A stretch of 64,000 bases of DNA from Mycolicibacterium moriokaense (GTDB taxonomy: Bacteria; Actinomycetota; Actinomycetes; Mycobacteriales; Mycobacteriaceae), in contig NZ_QQBJ01000012.1 of the NCBI RefSeq assembly GCF_003347205.1, forward strand, positions 310,001 to 374,000, written 5' to 3'. The notes below the pieces were generated by a model. That model saw only the letters and a program-made list of their open reading frames with translations. It was not told the DNA's origin and made no database searches. Below, in pieces: positions 40,380 to 48,345 of the stretch (positions within the stretch are counted from its first letter, which is position 1; the number at the start of each line of letters is the position of its first letter). The position numbers were made by a program, and so were the translations under genes.

Positions 40380-40385
40380 TAATAT
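40380..40385 (+). promoter_or_regulatory. -10 element for a leaderless fadE8 transcript
   Basis: TAATAT fits TANNNT and ends 6 bp before the A of the ATG at 40392. Transcription would start on the start codon itself. There is no ribosome site upstream. Confidence 0.6.
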
Positions 40386-40391
40386 GGCGGC

Positions 40392-42020
40392 ATGGCAGAT
40401 ACCCATGTCGTCACCAACCAGGTCCCGCCGCTGGAGGATTTCAACCCGGCATCGTCGCCTGTCCTGACCGAGGCGCTGATCCGCGAGGGCGGCGAGTGGG
40501 GCCTCGACGAGGTCGCCGAACTCGGCGCGCTGTCTGGCAGCGCGCAGGCGCAGCGGTGGGGCGAGCTGGCCGATCGCAATCAACCGGTGCTGCACACCCA
40601 CGACCGCTACGGCAATCGCATCGACGAAGTCGAATACGACCCCGCCTACCACGAGCTGATGAAAGTGGCGGTCGGCCACGGCCTGCACGCCGCGCCGTGG
40701 GCCGACGACCGCGTCGGCTCGCACGTCGTCCGCGCCGCCAAGACCTCGGTGTGGACACCTGAGCCCGGGCACATCTGCCCGATCTCGATGACATACGCCG
40801 TGGTGCCCGCGCTGCGGTTCAACAAGGAGTTGGCCGACGTCTACGAGCCGTTGCTCACCAGCCGCTCTTACGATCCCGAGTTGAAAGTGCCTGCCACCAA
40901 GGCAGGTATCACCGCGGGCATGTCGATGACCGAGAAGCAGGGCGGCTCCGACGTACGCGCGGGTACCACCCAGGCGACGCCCAACGCCGACGGCAGCTAT
41001 CGCCTGACCGGGCACAAGTGGTTCACCTCGGCGCCGATGTGCGACGTGTTCCTGGTGCTCGCCCAGGCGCCCGGCGGGCTGTCGTGCTTCTTCCTGCCGC
41101 GGATCCTGCCCGACGGCACCCGCAACCGAATGTTGTTGCAGCGCCTCAAGGAAAAGCTCGGCAACCACGCCAACGCCTCGTCGGAGGTCGAATACGACGG
41201 CGCCACCGCGTGGTTGGTCGGCGAGGAGGGCCGCGGCGTGCCGACCATCATCGAGATGGTCAACCTGACGCGGCTGGACTGCACTTTGGGCAGCGCGACG
41301 AGCATGCGCACCGGCGTGACGCGCGCGATCCACCACGCACAGCACCGAAAGGCGTTCGGCGCGTATCTGATCGACCAGCCGTTGATGCGCAACGTGATCG
41401 CCGACCTCTCGGTGGAAGCCGAGGCCGCCACCATGCTCGCCATGCGGATGGCAGGCGCCACCGACCGCGCGGTGCGTGGTGACGAGCGCGAAACCCTGTT
41501 CCGCCGTATCGCCTTGGCGGCCAGCAAGTACTGGGTGTGCAAGCGTGCCACCGGACACGCCGCGGAGGCGATGGAGTGCCTAGGCGGCAACGGCTATGTG
41601 GAGGAGTCCGGCATGCCGAGGCTCTACCGCGAAGCGCCACTGATGGGCATCTGGGAGGGCTCCGGCAACGTCAGTGCGTTGGATACACTGCGCGCCATGG
41701 CAACTCGACCAGAGAGCATCGGCGTGCTGTTCGACGAGCTCGCCACGACCGCGGGCCAGGATCCGCGGCTGGACGGCCACGTCGACGGGCTCAAGCCGGC
41801 GCTCGAGGATCTCGAGTCCATCCAGTACCGGGCCCGCAAGGTCACCGAGGACATCGCCCTTGCGCTGCAGGGCTCGCTGCTGGTGCGGCACGGGCATCCG
41901 GCTGTCGCCGAGGCGTTCCTGGCCACTCGGATGGGCGGGCAGTGGGGCGGCGCCTACGGCACCATGCCCGCAGGCCTCGACCTCGCGCCGATCCTCGAGC
42001 GCGTGCTGGTCAAGGGATGA
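40392..42020 (+). CDS. fadE8: Acyl-CoA dehydrogenase FadE8 (AidB-like)
   Basis: A 542-residue acyl-CoA dehydrogenase of the AidB / FadE8 subgroup, which oxidises acyl-CoA to 2-enoyl-CoA with FAD. MSMTEKQGGSDVRAGTTQA (~residue 177) is the subgroup signature around the flavin, HKWFTSAPMCD (~206) lies nearby, GSATSMRTGVTRAIHHAQHR (~300) is central, and ECLGGNGYVEE (~395) is the C-terminal FAD/substrate region. It is the first gene of a cluster with two enoyl-CoA hydratase genes and a PaaX-like regulator, so a fatty- or aromatic-acyl degradation role is likely. E. coli AidB, its relative, protects DNA in alkylation stress. Confidence 0.92.
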   Translation: MADTHVVTNQVPPLEDFNPASSPVLTEALIREGGEWGLDEVAELGALSGSAQAQRWGELADRNQPVLHTHDRYGNRIDEVEYDPAYHELMKVAVGHGLHAAPWADDRVGSHVVRAAKTSVWTPEPGHICPISMTYAVVPALRFNKELADVYEPLLTSRSYDPELKVPATKAGITAGMSMTEKQGGSDVRAGTTQATPNADGSYRLTGHKWFTSAPMCDVFLVLAQAPGGLSCFFLPRILPDGTRNRMLLQRLKEKLGNHANASSEVEYDGATAWLVGEEGRGVPTIIEMVNLTRLDCTLGSATSMRTGVTRAIHHAQHRKAFGAYLIDQPLMRNVIADLSVEAEAATMLAMRMAGATDRAVRGDERETLFRRIALAASKYWVCKRATGHAAEAMECLGGNGYVEESGMPRLYREAPLMGIWEGSGNVSALDTLRAMATRPESIGVLFDELATTAGQDPRLDGHVDGLKPALEDLESIQYRARKVTEDIALALQGSLLVRHGHPAVAEAFLATRMGGQWGGAYGTMPAGLDLAPILERVLVKG

Positions 42021-42030
42021 CTTTTCCCGC

Positions 42031-42088
42031 CGAGCAGACGCAAACTCGCACGAACTGGGCGCGAAATGTGCGAGTTTGCGTCTGCTCG
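42031..42088. repeat. Perfect 21-bp inverted repeat between fadE8 and echA4
   Basis: Arms 42031-42051 (core GAGCAGACGCAAACTCGCAC) and 42068-42088 pair perfectly around a 16-nt loop. It fills most of the 88-bp gap. It could terminate or process the mRNA, or be a copy of a dispersed palindromic element. Confidence 0.85.
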
Positions 42089-42108
42089 CGAGAGGAAGGT
42101 GACCCCGC

Positions 42109-43047
42109 ATGACGCACGCGATCAGGCCCGTCGACTTCGCCAACCTGAAGACCATGACCTACGAGGTCACCGATCGCATCGCTCGAATCACGTTCAACCG
42201 CCCCGAAAAAGGCAACGCGATCATCGCCGACACCCCGCTGGAGCTTTCGGCGCTGGTCGAACGCGCCGACCTCGACCCCGACGTCCACGTCATCCTGGTG
42301 TCGGGCCGCGGCGAGGGGTTCTGCGCCGGGTTCGACCTGTCGGCGTATGCGGAAGGTTCGTCGTCGGCGGGCGGCGGCAGCCCGTACGCGAACACCGTGC
42401 TGTCCGGTAAGACGCAGGCCGTCAACCATCTGCCCGATCAGCCGTGGGACCCGATGATCGACTACCAGATGATGAGCCGGTTCGTCCGCGGCTTCTCCAG
42501 CCTGATGCACTGCGACAAGCCCACCGTGGTGAAAATCCACGGCTACTGCGTGGCCGGCGGCACCGACATCGCGCTGCACGCCGACCAGGTGATCGCCGCG
42601 TCGGACGCCAAGATCGGCTACCCGCCGATGCGCGTCTGGGGCGTGCCCGCCGCGGGCCTGTGGGCGCACCGGCTGGGCGACCAGCGCGCCAAACGCCTTC
42701 TGTTCACCGGCGATTGCATCAGCGGGGCGCAGGCAGCCGAGTGGGGACTGGCCGTGGAGGCGCCCGAACTCGCCGACCTCGACGAGCGCACCGAACGCCT
42801 TGTCGAGCGCATCGCTGCGATGCCGGTCAACCAGTTGATCATGGCGAAGTTGGCCTGCAACACCGCGCTGCTGCAGCAGGGCGTCGCCACCAGCCGGATG
42901 GTCAGCACCGTCTTCGACGGCGTCGCCAGGCACACACCAGAGGGGCACGCGTTCGTCGCCGAAGCGCGCGAGCACGGCTTCCGCGACGCCGTCAAGAGCC
43001 GCGACGAGCCGTTCGGCGACGCGGGCCGCAGGACCTCCGGGGTCTGA
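42109..43047 (+). CDS. echA4: Enoyl-CoA hydratase/isomerase family protein EchA4
   Basis: A 312-residue crotonase-fold protein. ITFNRPEKGNAI (~residue 28) and the oxyanion-hole segments GRGEGFCAGFDLSAY (~65) and KIHGYCVAGGTDIALHADQ (~138) are present. A ~35-residue insert between them (SSAGGGSPYANTVL...) makes it longer than typical 260-residue hydratases. The catalytic Glu positions are not both obvious, so hydratase versus other CoA chemistry is unsettled. ATG follows GAGAGGAAGG. Last codon to the PaaX gene start is 3 bp. Confidence 0.87.
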   Translation: MTHAIRPVDFANLKTMTYEVTDRIARITFNRPEKGNAIIADTPLELSALVERADLDPDVHVILVSGRGEGFCAGFDLSAYAEGSSSAGGGSPYANTVLSGKTQAVNHLPDQPWDPMIDYQMMSRFVRGFSSLMHCDKPTVVKIHGYCVAGGTDIALHADQVIAASDAKIGYPPMRVWGVPAAGLWAHRLGDQRAKRLLFTGDCISGAQAAEWGLAVEAPELADLDERTERLVERIAAMPVNQLIMAKLACNTALLQQGVATSRMVSTVFDGVARHTPEGHAFVAEAREHGFRDAVKSRDEPFGDAGRRTSGV

Positions 43048-43050
43048 CCG

Positions 43051-43782
43051 GTGGCCACGCTCAGCCGGATGACGGCGCGGTCGGTGGTGCTCAGCGTGCT
43101 GCTCGGCGCCCATCCGGCGTGGGCGACGGCGGGCGAACTCATCCGCCTCACAGCGGATTTCGACATCAAGGAAGCGACTCTGCGGGTCGCGCTCACCCGG
43201 ATGGTCAGCGCGGGGGACCTGGTGCGCTCGCAGGACGGCTACCGGTTGTCCGACCGGCTGCTCGCCCGCCAGCGCCGCCAGGACGACGCCATCAACCCGC
43301 AGCTGACCGCGTGGGACGGCTCGTGGACCACGCTGGTGATCACCAGCGTCGGCATCGACGCGCGTACCCGCGCCTCCCTGCGAACGACGTTGCAGCAGAA
43401 CCGGTTCGCCGAGTTGCGCGAAGGTGTCTGGCTGCGACCCGACAACGTGAAGACGGCCCTGCCCGATGACCTGCTGTCCCGGGTGCGGGTGATGCGCGCC
43501 CGCGACGACGCGCCCGTCGACCTGGCGGCCCAGCTGTGGGACCTGCCCGGTTGGGTGAAGGTCGGGCGGCAACTGCTCGATGAAATGTCGGCATCGGCCG
43601 ACGTGCCTGCCCGGTTCGTCGCCGCCGCGGGCATGGTTCGCCACCTGCTGACCGACCCGGTCCTGCCGGACGAGCTGCTGCCCGACGGGTGGCCCGGCGC
43701 TGCTTTGCGGGACGCCTATGCGCAGTTCGCCGCCGAACTGGTGGCCAGACGAAACGATCACGAACTGATGGAGACGAGATGA
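43051..43782 (+). CDS. PaaX-family transcriptional regulator (Rv0674-like)
   Basis: A 243-residue PaaX-type repressor. The N-terminal winged helix (residues ~7-65: ARSVVLSVLLGAHPAWATAG, DFDIKEATLRVALTRMVSAG) is followed by the PaaX central domain (WDGSWTTLVITSVGIDARTR) and the C-terminal domain (WDLPGWVKVGRQLLDEM). PaaX senses phenylacetyl-CoA in E. coli; here an acyl-CoA made by the FadE8-EchA cluster is a likely ligand. It lies 3 bp after echA4 and overlaps echA5 by ATGA. The palindrome at 40350-40373 is a candidate target. Confidence 0.85.
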   Translation: MATLSRMTARSVVLSVLLGAHPAWATAGELIRLTADFDIKEATLRVALTRMVSAGDLVRSQDGYRLSDRLLARQRRQDDAINPQLTAWDGSWTTLVITSVGIDARTRASLRTTLQQNRFAELREGVWLRPDNVKTALPDDLLSRVRVMRARDDAPVDLAAQLWDLPGWVKVGRQLLDEMSASADVPARFVAAAGMVRHLLTDPVLPDELLPDGWPGAALRDAYAQFAAELVARRNDHELMETR

Positions 43783-44537
43783 GTGTTCGAGTCGAACGCA
43801 ACGGGCCGGTCACCACTGTCGTCATGAACCGGCCCGAGGCGCGCAACGCCGTCAACGGCCCGACCGCCGCCGAATTGTTCGCCGCGTTCGACGCGTTCGA
43901 CAAAGACGACTCGGCATCGGTTGCCGTGCTGTGGGGCGACAACGGAACCTTCTGCGCCGGAGCTGATCTGAAGGCGTTCGGCACGCCCGACGTCAACCCG
44001 GCGCATCGCACCGGACCGGGGCCGATGGGGCCGACCCGGATGGTGCTGTCGAAACCGGTGATCGCCGCCATCAGCGGCTACGCGGTTGCCGGCGGACTGG
44101 AACTGGCGCTGTGGTGCGACATGCGGGTAGTGGAAGAGGACGCCGTGATGGGTGTGTTCTGCCGACGCTGGGGGGTGCCGCTGATCGACGGCGGCACCGT
44201 GCGGCTGCCGCGGCTGATCGGCCACAGCCGCGCCATGGACATGATCCTGACCGGTCGCGGTGTCGCGGCCGAGGAGGCCCTGGCGTTCGGTCTGGCCAAT
44301 CGCGTGGTGCCCAAAGGGCAGGCCCGGCACAAGGCCGAGGAACTCGCCGCCGAACTGGCCGCACTGCCGCAACAGTGCCTGCGCGCAGACCGCACGTCGC
44401 AGCTCCACCAGTGGGGTTTGTCCGAAGCCGACGCCATGGATTTCGAGTTCGGCAGCCTGTCCCGCGTTGCGGCCGAATCACTGGAGGGTGCAACGCGATT
44501 CGCCAAGGGCGCCGGGCGCCACGGCGCATCGGCCTAG
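43779..44537 (+). CDS. echA5: Enoyl-CoA hydratase family protein EchA5
   Basis: A 252-residue crotonase-fold protein. VVMNRPEARNAVN (~residue 14), NGTFCAGADLKAFG (~52, oxyanion hole) and ISGYAVAGGLELALWCDMR (~92) are conserved, and FCRRWGVPLIDGGTVRLPRL is the following helix. The start overlaps the PaaX stop (ATGA), giving translational coupling. Its stop overlaps the stop of the convergent glycosyltransferase gene in a CTAG (44534-44537). Confidence 0.88.
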   Translation: MSVRVERNGPVTTVVMNRPEARNAVNGPTAAELFAAFDAFDKDDSASVAVLWGDNGTFCAGADLKAFGTPDVNPAHRTGPGPMGPTRMVLSKPVIAAISGYAVAGGLELALWCDMRVVEEDAVMGVFCRRWGVPLIDGGTVRLPRLIGHSRAMDMILTGRGVAAEEALAFGLANRVVPKGQARHKAEELAAELAALPQQCLRADRTSQLHQWGLSEADAMDFEFGSLSRVAAESLEGATRFAKGAGRHGASA

Positions 44538-45634
44538 GACTGGACGAGTTGTGACTTCCTGACGAAGTCGCCGATGGCGTCCGCGGCCACCTCGGCGCCG
44601 TCGCGCCCGCGGATCTGCTCGCCGAGATGGCCGGCCGCGCGTCGGTAGCCGCCGTCATTCAGCATCGCCTGCACGGCCGACCGGATACGTTGCGGCCGTG
44701 CGTATTTGGGCAACATGACCCCCGCACCCGCTGATTCGAGCGCCGCGCCGACGCGCTTCTGGTCGATCAGCCGGTTGGCGGGCAGGACGACCATCGGCAC
44801 GCCGAACGACAGCGCCCGCATCGCCGTGCTGTGCCCGCCGTGGCCGATCACCAGGGAGGCGGTGGCCAGCACGTCGTCGTGATCGAGCCACTCGTGCATC
44901 GAGGTGTTGGCCGGTATCCGCAGCCCGGACGCCGCGATGCTCGGCCCGACGGTCACCGTCACGTCGACCGGTAGCGGCGCGACCGCGTCCAGGATGTTCT
45001 GGAGCATCCGGCGTTGTCCGGCAAAGGCATTCGTGCTGAGGCTGACCAAGATCCGCGGTATGCGGGCGGGTGTCGCCGCGCGGGGCACGCCCTGCCACAC
45101 CACACCGGTATGACACAGCTCGGGCGTGCCGAGCACCGGATCGAGGTCGGCGCGCGCCGAGACCACCTGCAGCAGCCCGGTGTGCTCGGCGCCGAGTGGA
45201 TCGGTGCCGCGCAGCCGCAACAACCCGCCGACCGGGCCGGCCGCGAGGTCCTGCACCGCCCGGTAGAAGCAGTGCACGAAGACGGCGGTGGGGATCTCAC
45301 GGGCGATCCCGGGGATCGACGCGGACAGGATCATGTCCACGACGACGGCGTCGGCCCCGTGGCGCCGCGCCGCGTCCACCACAGAGCGCGCGAATCGCCC
45401 ATCCGCCGACACGCGGGCGAAGCTCGCCATGATCGAGGATCGTCGAATCGTCGGGTCGAAATGCGTTCCGTCGCTGAATGCTTCGAATGACAGGCCCGCC
45501 GCCTGCACCCGTTCGCGGATACCGCGGTGCCCGACCACCGTGATGTCGGCGCCGCGCGCCTGCAGCGCTCGCGCGACCGCGACCTGGGGTGGGATGTTGC
45601 CGCCGCCGTCCACCATGACGAAAAGGATCTTCAT
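44534..45634 (-). CDS. GT1-type glycosyltransferase (MGT/UGT-like)
   Basis: A 366-residue GT-B glycosyltransferase. It opens with MKILFVMVDGGGNIPPQVAV (acceptor domain). The donor domain carries the GT1 signature: EWLDHDDVLATASLVIGHGG, then HSTAMRALSFGVPMVVLPAN and DQ (~residue 320). Relatives glycosylate macrolides, glycopeptidolipids, sterols or flavonoids. ATG 45634 follows GGAGG and overlaps the stop of the TetR gene (ATGA), so the regulator and enzyme are one operon under the 46244-46271 palindrome. The acceptor is unknown; detoxification of an inducing compound or surface lipid decoration are both possible. Confidence 0.86.
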   Translation of the reverse strand: MKILFVMVDGGGNIPPQVAVARALQARGADITVVGHRGIRERVQAAGLSFEAFSDGTHFDPTIRRSSIMASFARVSADGRFARSVVDAARRHGADAVVVDMILSASIPGIAREIPTAVFVHCFYRAVQDLAAGPVGGLLRLRGTDPLGAEHTGLLQVVSARADLDPVLGTPELCHTGVVWQGVPRAATPARIPRILVSLSTNAFAGQRRMLQNILDAVAPLPVDVTVTVGPSIAASGLRIPANTSMHEWLDHDDVLATASLVIGHGGHSTAMRALSFGVPMVVLPANRLIDQKRVGAALESAGAGVMLPKYARPQRIRSAVQAMLNDGGYRRAAGHLGEQIRGRDGAEVAADAIGDFVRKSQLVQS

Positions 45635-46233
45635 CGGGGGCCTCCACCCAATAGGGCCTCGGTCATCAACGCCATCCGGTCGTGCACGTCGTCGGCGGAC
45701 AGGCCGCGGTCGAGGCGCAACAGCTTCCAGCAGTAGACGTCGGTGGCGACGACGAGCACGTCGATCAGGCGGGAACGAGACTCGGGCGCGGTGGGAAGCC
45801 GCGAGCCGAAGACCTGCTCCACCCAAGCCCGATGTGCCAGGCGCCCATTGCTGTTCATCAGCTGGGTCCGCGGCTCGTTGTCCTCGGCCAGCATCGTGAG
45901 CACCACCTCGCCCATGCGGTCGTAGTGGGCGACGAGCAACCGCAGGGCGGCGTCGGGATCATCGGGCGGCGGTGTGCGTTCGGCCATGACCTCGTCGTAC
46001 GCCTGTGCACACGCGGCGTCGATGAGCGCGTCGCGGCTGCCGAAATGCCGCAGCACGGTCTTCACGGTCACGCCTGCGCGGTCGGCGACGGCCGGAAGAG
46101 TGATCTCGAACGACCGCTGTGCCATGCAGGTGTCGATCGCCGCGCGGATGATCCCGTCGCGGGTCGCGGATTTCGCCTGCTGACGGGTGCCCATGTCGTA
46201 CGTTCGCGGTTTCATGTCCATGGCAACGTACAT
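45631..46233 (-). CDS. TetR-family regulator of the glycosyltransferase operon
   Basis: About 200 residues. The helix-turn-helix is FEITLPAVADRAGVTVKTVL then RHFGSRDALIDAA. The C-terminal ligand domain is of the TetR type with no recognised subfamily. ATG 46233 follows AAAGGA at 7 nt; ATGs at 46221, 46215 and 46194 are alternatives. A 28-bp perfect palindrome begins 11 bp upstream, so autoregulation is very likely and the downstream glycosyltransferase would be induced with it. Confidence 0.87.
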   Translation of the reverse strand: MYVAMDMKPRTYDMGTRQQAKSATRDGIIRAAIDTCMAQRSFEITLPAVADRAGVTVKTVLRHFGSRDALIDAACAQAYDEVMAERTPPPDDPDAALRLLVAHYDRMGEVVLTMLAEDNEPRTQLMNSNGRLAHRAWVEQVFGSRLPTAPESRSRLIDVLVVATDVYCWKLLRLDRGLSADDVHDRMALMTEALLGGGPR

Positions 46234-46243
46234 GAAATTGTCC

Positions 46244-46271
46244 TTTGGTGTCCATAGATATGGACACCAAA
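46244..46271. promoter_or_regulatory. 28-bp perfect palindrome, operator of the TetR-glycosyltransferase operon
   Basis: TTTGGTGTCCATA and TATGGACACCAAA are perfectly complementary 13-bp arms around GA. It sits 11 bp upstream of the TetR start and just after the preceding gene's stop. Confidence 0.8.
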
Positions 46272-46282
46272 ATGCGAGCCGG

Positions 46283-46678
46283 TCAGCCCTTGTTGATCTT
46301 GTTGCCCGAACCGGTGTCGTTGACCTTCGGATCACCCTGCTTGTAGGTGATGGTGTTGTTGAAGCCGACGACGCTCAAACCCTTGTCCACCCGCTCGATG
46401 GTCACCGTGTTGTCCGCGCCGCCGATGTTCGCGTTCGCGCAGGTGCCCTTGACCGTCAGCTTGTTGTTGTTGCCGCCGATGTTCAGCGATTTCCCGTCGG
46501 CGCAGTCGAGCTCGGTCGTGGTCCCGACCGAGGTGTAGTTGATGGTGTTGCCGATCTCGACCTGACCGCCCCCGGATCCGAACGTCGCGGTCGGAGAGTT
46601 GGTGTCGCTGCTCTCCGCGCCGCAGCCGACAAGCCCGATTGTGACCGCCGCAGCGGCGATCAGGACGTGCGTGCGCAT
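46283..46678 (-). CDS. DUF3060 lipoprotein
   Basis: A 131-residue lipoprotein. Signal peptide MRTHVLIAAAAVTIGLVGCG has the lipobox LVGC. The mature part is a short beta-solenoid-like DUF3060 domain with repeating NIGGNNNKLTVKGTC, ANIGGADNTVTIERVD and VVGFNNTITYKQGDP turns. It is in tandem with another DUF3060 gene 40 bp upstream. By position these match the Rv0679c-Rv0680c envelope proteins. Function unknown. Confidence 0.8.
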   Translation of the reverse strand: MRTHVLIAAAAVTIGLVGCGAESSDTNSPTATFGSGGGQVEIGNTINYTSVGTTTELDCADGKSLNIGGNNNKLTVKGTCANANIGGADNTVTIERVDKGLSVVGFNNTITYKQGDPKVNDTGSGNKINKG

Positions 46679-46718
46679 GGCTCCTCGCTTCCGTTGGGTG
46701 CGAACAGAACGCGGACGA

Positions 46719-47105
46719 TCACGCCGGTATGCGGTCGATCCGGTTCATCATGCCCAGTTCCCGTCCGCGGTCCCAGACGATCGGCTCACCGTTCTTGTAG
46801 AAGACGGCCTGGTCCGAGCCGTACACCGTGATGTCGTTGATGACGTTGTCGGCCACGATGACGTTTCCCGAGCCCTGCACCGTGACCGCCCAGCAGGTGC
46901 CCAAAGCGTTGATCGTGTTGCCGGAGCCGTTCACCAGCAGTGTCGACTCGTTGCAGTCCACCGTCTGGGTGCTGCCGATCGCGTCGATGTGCGTATCGCC
47001 GTTCTTGGCCTGCGCCGCGGGCGCCGCGATCGCCAGTGTCGACGGCACGGCGATCAGGCACAAGCCCACCGACCGGCCCAGCCTCCTCCAACCCCCTGCG
47101 GTCAT
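46719..47105 (-). CDS. DUF3060 secreted protein
   Basis: A 128-residue exported protein. Signal peptide GRSVGLCLIAVPSTLAIAAPAAQAK has an AxA cleavage site. The DUF3060 domain shows STLLVNGSGNTINALGTCWA and VTVQGSGNVIVADNVINDIT repeats like the neighbour, but with no lipobox, so it is probably released or loosely held. It heads the two-gene DUF3060 unit, divergent from two DUF3558 lipoproteins across a 119-bp gap that holds a weak ACTAC/GTAGT repeat (47132-47147). Confidence 0.78.
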   Translation of the reverse strand: MTAGGWRRLGRSVGLCLIAVPSTLAIAAPAAQAKNGDTHIDAIGSTQTVDCNESTLLVNGSGNTINALGTCWAVTVQGSGNVIVADNVINDITVYGSDQAVFYKNGEPIVWDRGRELGMMNRIDRIPA

Positions 47106-47224
47106 GGGTGTAGAGCCTACGTTGTGGGCGCACTACATGGCAGTAGTTGACGCCGCGGATTGCGCGATCGCACCTGCGCCGAACGAGTCGCGGCGCGACA
47201 ACGCGCTGGGTAGCGTGTGCACCG

Positions 47225-47782
47225 ATGCATTGGCGTGTCAAAGCGGTTGCTATCGCGGCGGTCACAGCGATGGTGACCGCCGCCGGATGTGCGCAAACCG
47301 TCGGCGGCACCGCGCAGCGGGCACGTCTCGCCGTGCCTGATCCCGAGCGCAGCTACGGCTACGTCGACGACCGGTGCGGACTGCTCGAGGACATCTCGAT
47401 CCAGCAGATGCTGGGCGCCGACAACATCGTGCGGCCCTACAGCGGCGCCGTGTGTCAGTACGTGCTCCAGCGTGATTCGGCCGGCCCAGGTGCTGCGCCG
47501 GCCGCAACCATCGACGTCGTCTACTCGTGGTTCGAGTCCGGCAGCGCGGACCGGGAGCGGACGCTGGCCGAGCAGCGCGGCGCGACGATCACCGAAACGG
47601 TCGTCGAACGCCACGACGCGTTTCTGGCGCGCCGGGATACCGACGGCGCCGGTTGTTCGGCCACCGCGGCTGCGGGGTCCGGCGTGCTGAGTTGGTGGGT
47701 GCAGACGCGCGATCAACCTGCCGGCGATCCATGCAAAGACGCGGAAAAGCTGCTCGCGGCCACACTCTCGTCGGACTTGTGA
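47225..47782 (+). CDS. DUF3558-like lipoprotein
   Basis: A 185-residue lipoprotein. MHWRVKAVAIAAVTAMVTAA then GC is the signal and lipobox (TAAGC). The mature domain shows the DUF3558 pattern: CGLLEDISIQQMLG near the start, four further Cys likely in disulfides, and GSGVLSWWVQTRDQPAGDPC near the end. M. tuberculosis has similar tandem lipoproteins (LprB/LprC). Only 2 bp separate its stop from the next ATG. Function unknown. Confidence 0.78.
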   Translation: MHWRVKAVAIAAVTAMVTAAGCAQTVGGTAQRARLAVPDPERSYGYVDDRCGLLEDISIQQMLGADNIVRPYSGAVCQYVLQRDSAGPGAAPAATIDVVYSWFESGSADRERTLAEQRGATITETVVERHDAFLARRDTDGAGCSATAAAGSGVLSWWVQTRDQPAGDPCKDAEKLLAATLSSDL

Positions 47783-47784
47783 GC

Positions 47785-48312
47785 ATGTCCCGTCGCACAC
47801 CGCGCACCGTTTGCGCCACGCTGACCGGTCTGATCGTCGTCTTGGCCGGCTGCAGCGGCCAGCACCAGTCGGGGCCACCGCCCGCGCCCGCCGCCCCCGG
47901 CGGCTTTCAGAGCGGGGAGTGCAACAACGTCACCGATGCGGACATCAGCGAGGCGGTCGGAGCGGGGACGTACACAAAGGTGGTCGACAGCGACGCCGGC
48001 TGCTTCTGGCAGGAGAACACCATGCTCGGCTCGTTCGGGGCGGGGATGGGCATATCGACCTGGTGGTACCGCGGCAGCGACATGGACACCGAGCGGACGC
48101 TCGAGAAGCAGGCCGGGCGCACGCTGACTGAACTGTCCGTCGACGGCAACAAGGGATTCAAGGCCCGTGACGCCAACGCCTGCAGCATCTACGTGGCCAA
48201 GGGCGGTGACGTCATCACCTGGTCGATCCAGACGATGAACCCCTCCACGTTGCCGGATTTGTGCGGCATCACCGAGCAGCTCGCCAGGCTCAGCCAGAAG
48301 CGTGTCAACTGA
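47785..48312 (+). CDS. DUF3558-family lipoprotein
   Basis: A 175-residue lipoprotein. Signal peptide MSRRTPRTVCATLTGLIVVL then AGC is the lipobox (VLAGC). A Pro/Gly linker leads into a DUF3558 domain: CNNVTDADISEAVGAGTYTK, DAGCFWQEN, DANACSIYVAKGGDVITWSI and LPDLCG. It pairs with the previous gene; the two may form a heteromeric envelope complex (inference). A GTG at 47779, overlapping the previous stop, is an alternative start. Confidence 0.8.
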   Translation: MSRRTPRTVCATLTGLIVVLAGCSGQHQSGPPPAPAAPGGFQSGECNNVTDADISEAVGAGTYTKVVDSDAGCFWQENTMLGSFGAGMGISTWWYRGSDMDTERTLEKQAGRTLTELSVDGNKGFKARDANACSIYVAKGGDVITWSIQTMNPSTLPDLCGITEQLARLSQKRVN

Positions 48313-48318
48313 TCCCAC

Positions 48319-48341
48319 GGAAACTAGAGGTGTTAGTTTTC
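48319..48341. promoter_or_regulatory. TetR-type operator at the start of the 48346 regulator gene
   Basis: GGAAACTA and TAGTTTTC pair at 7 of 8 positions around 7 bp. It ends 4 bp before the ATG, the common layout for an autoregulating TetR gene. Confidence 0.55.
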
Positions 48342-48345
48342 GCAT

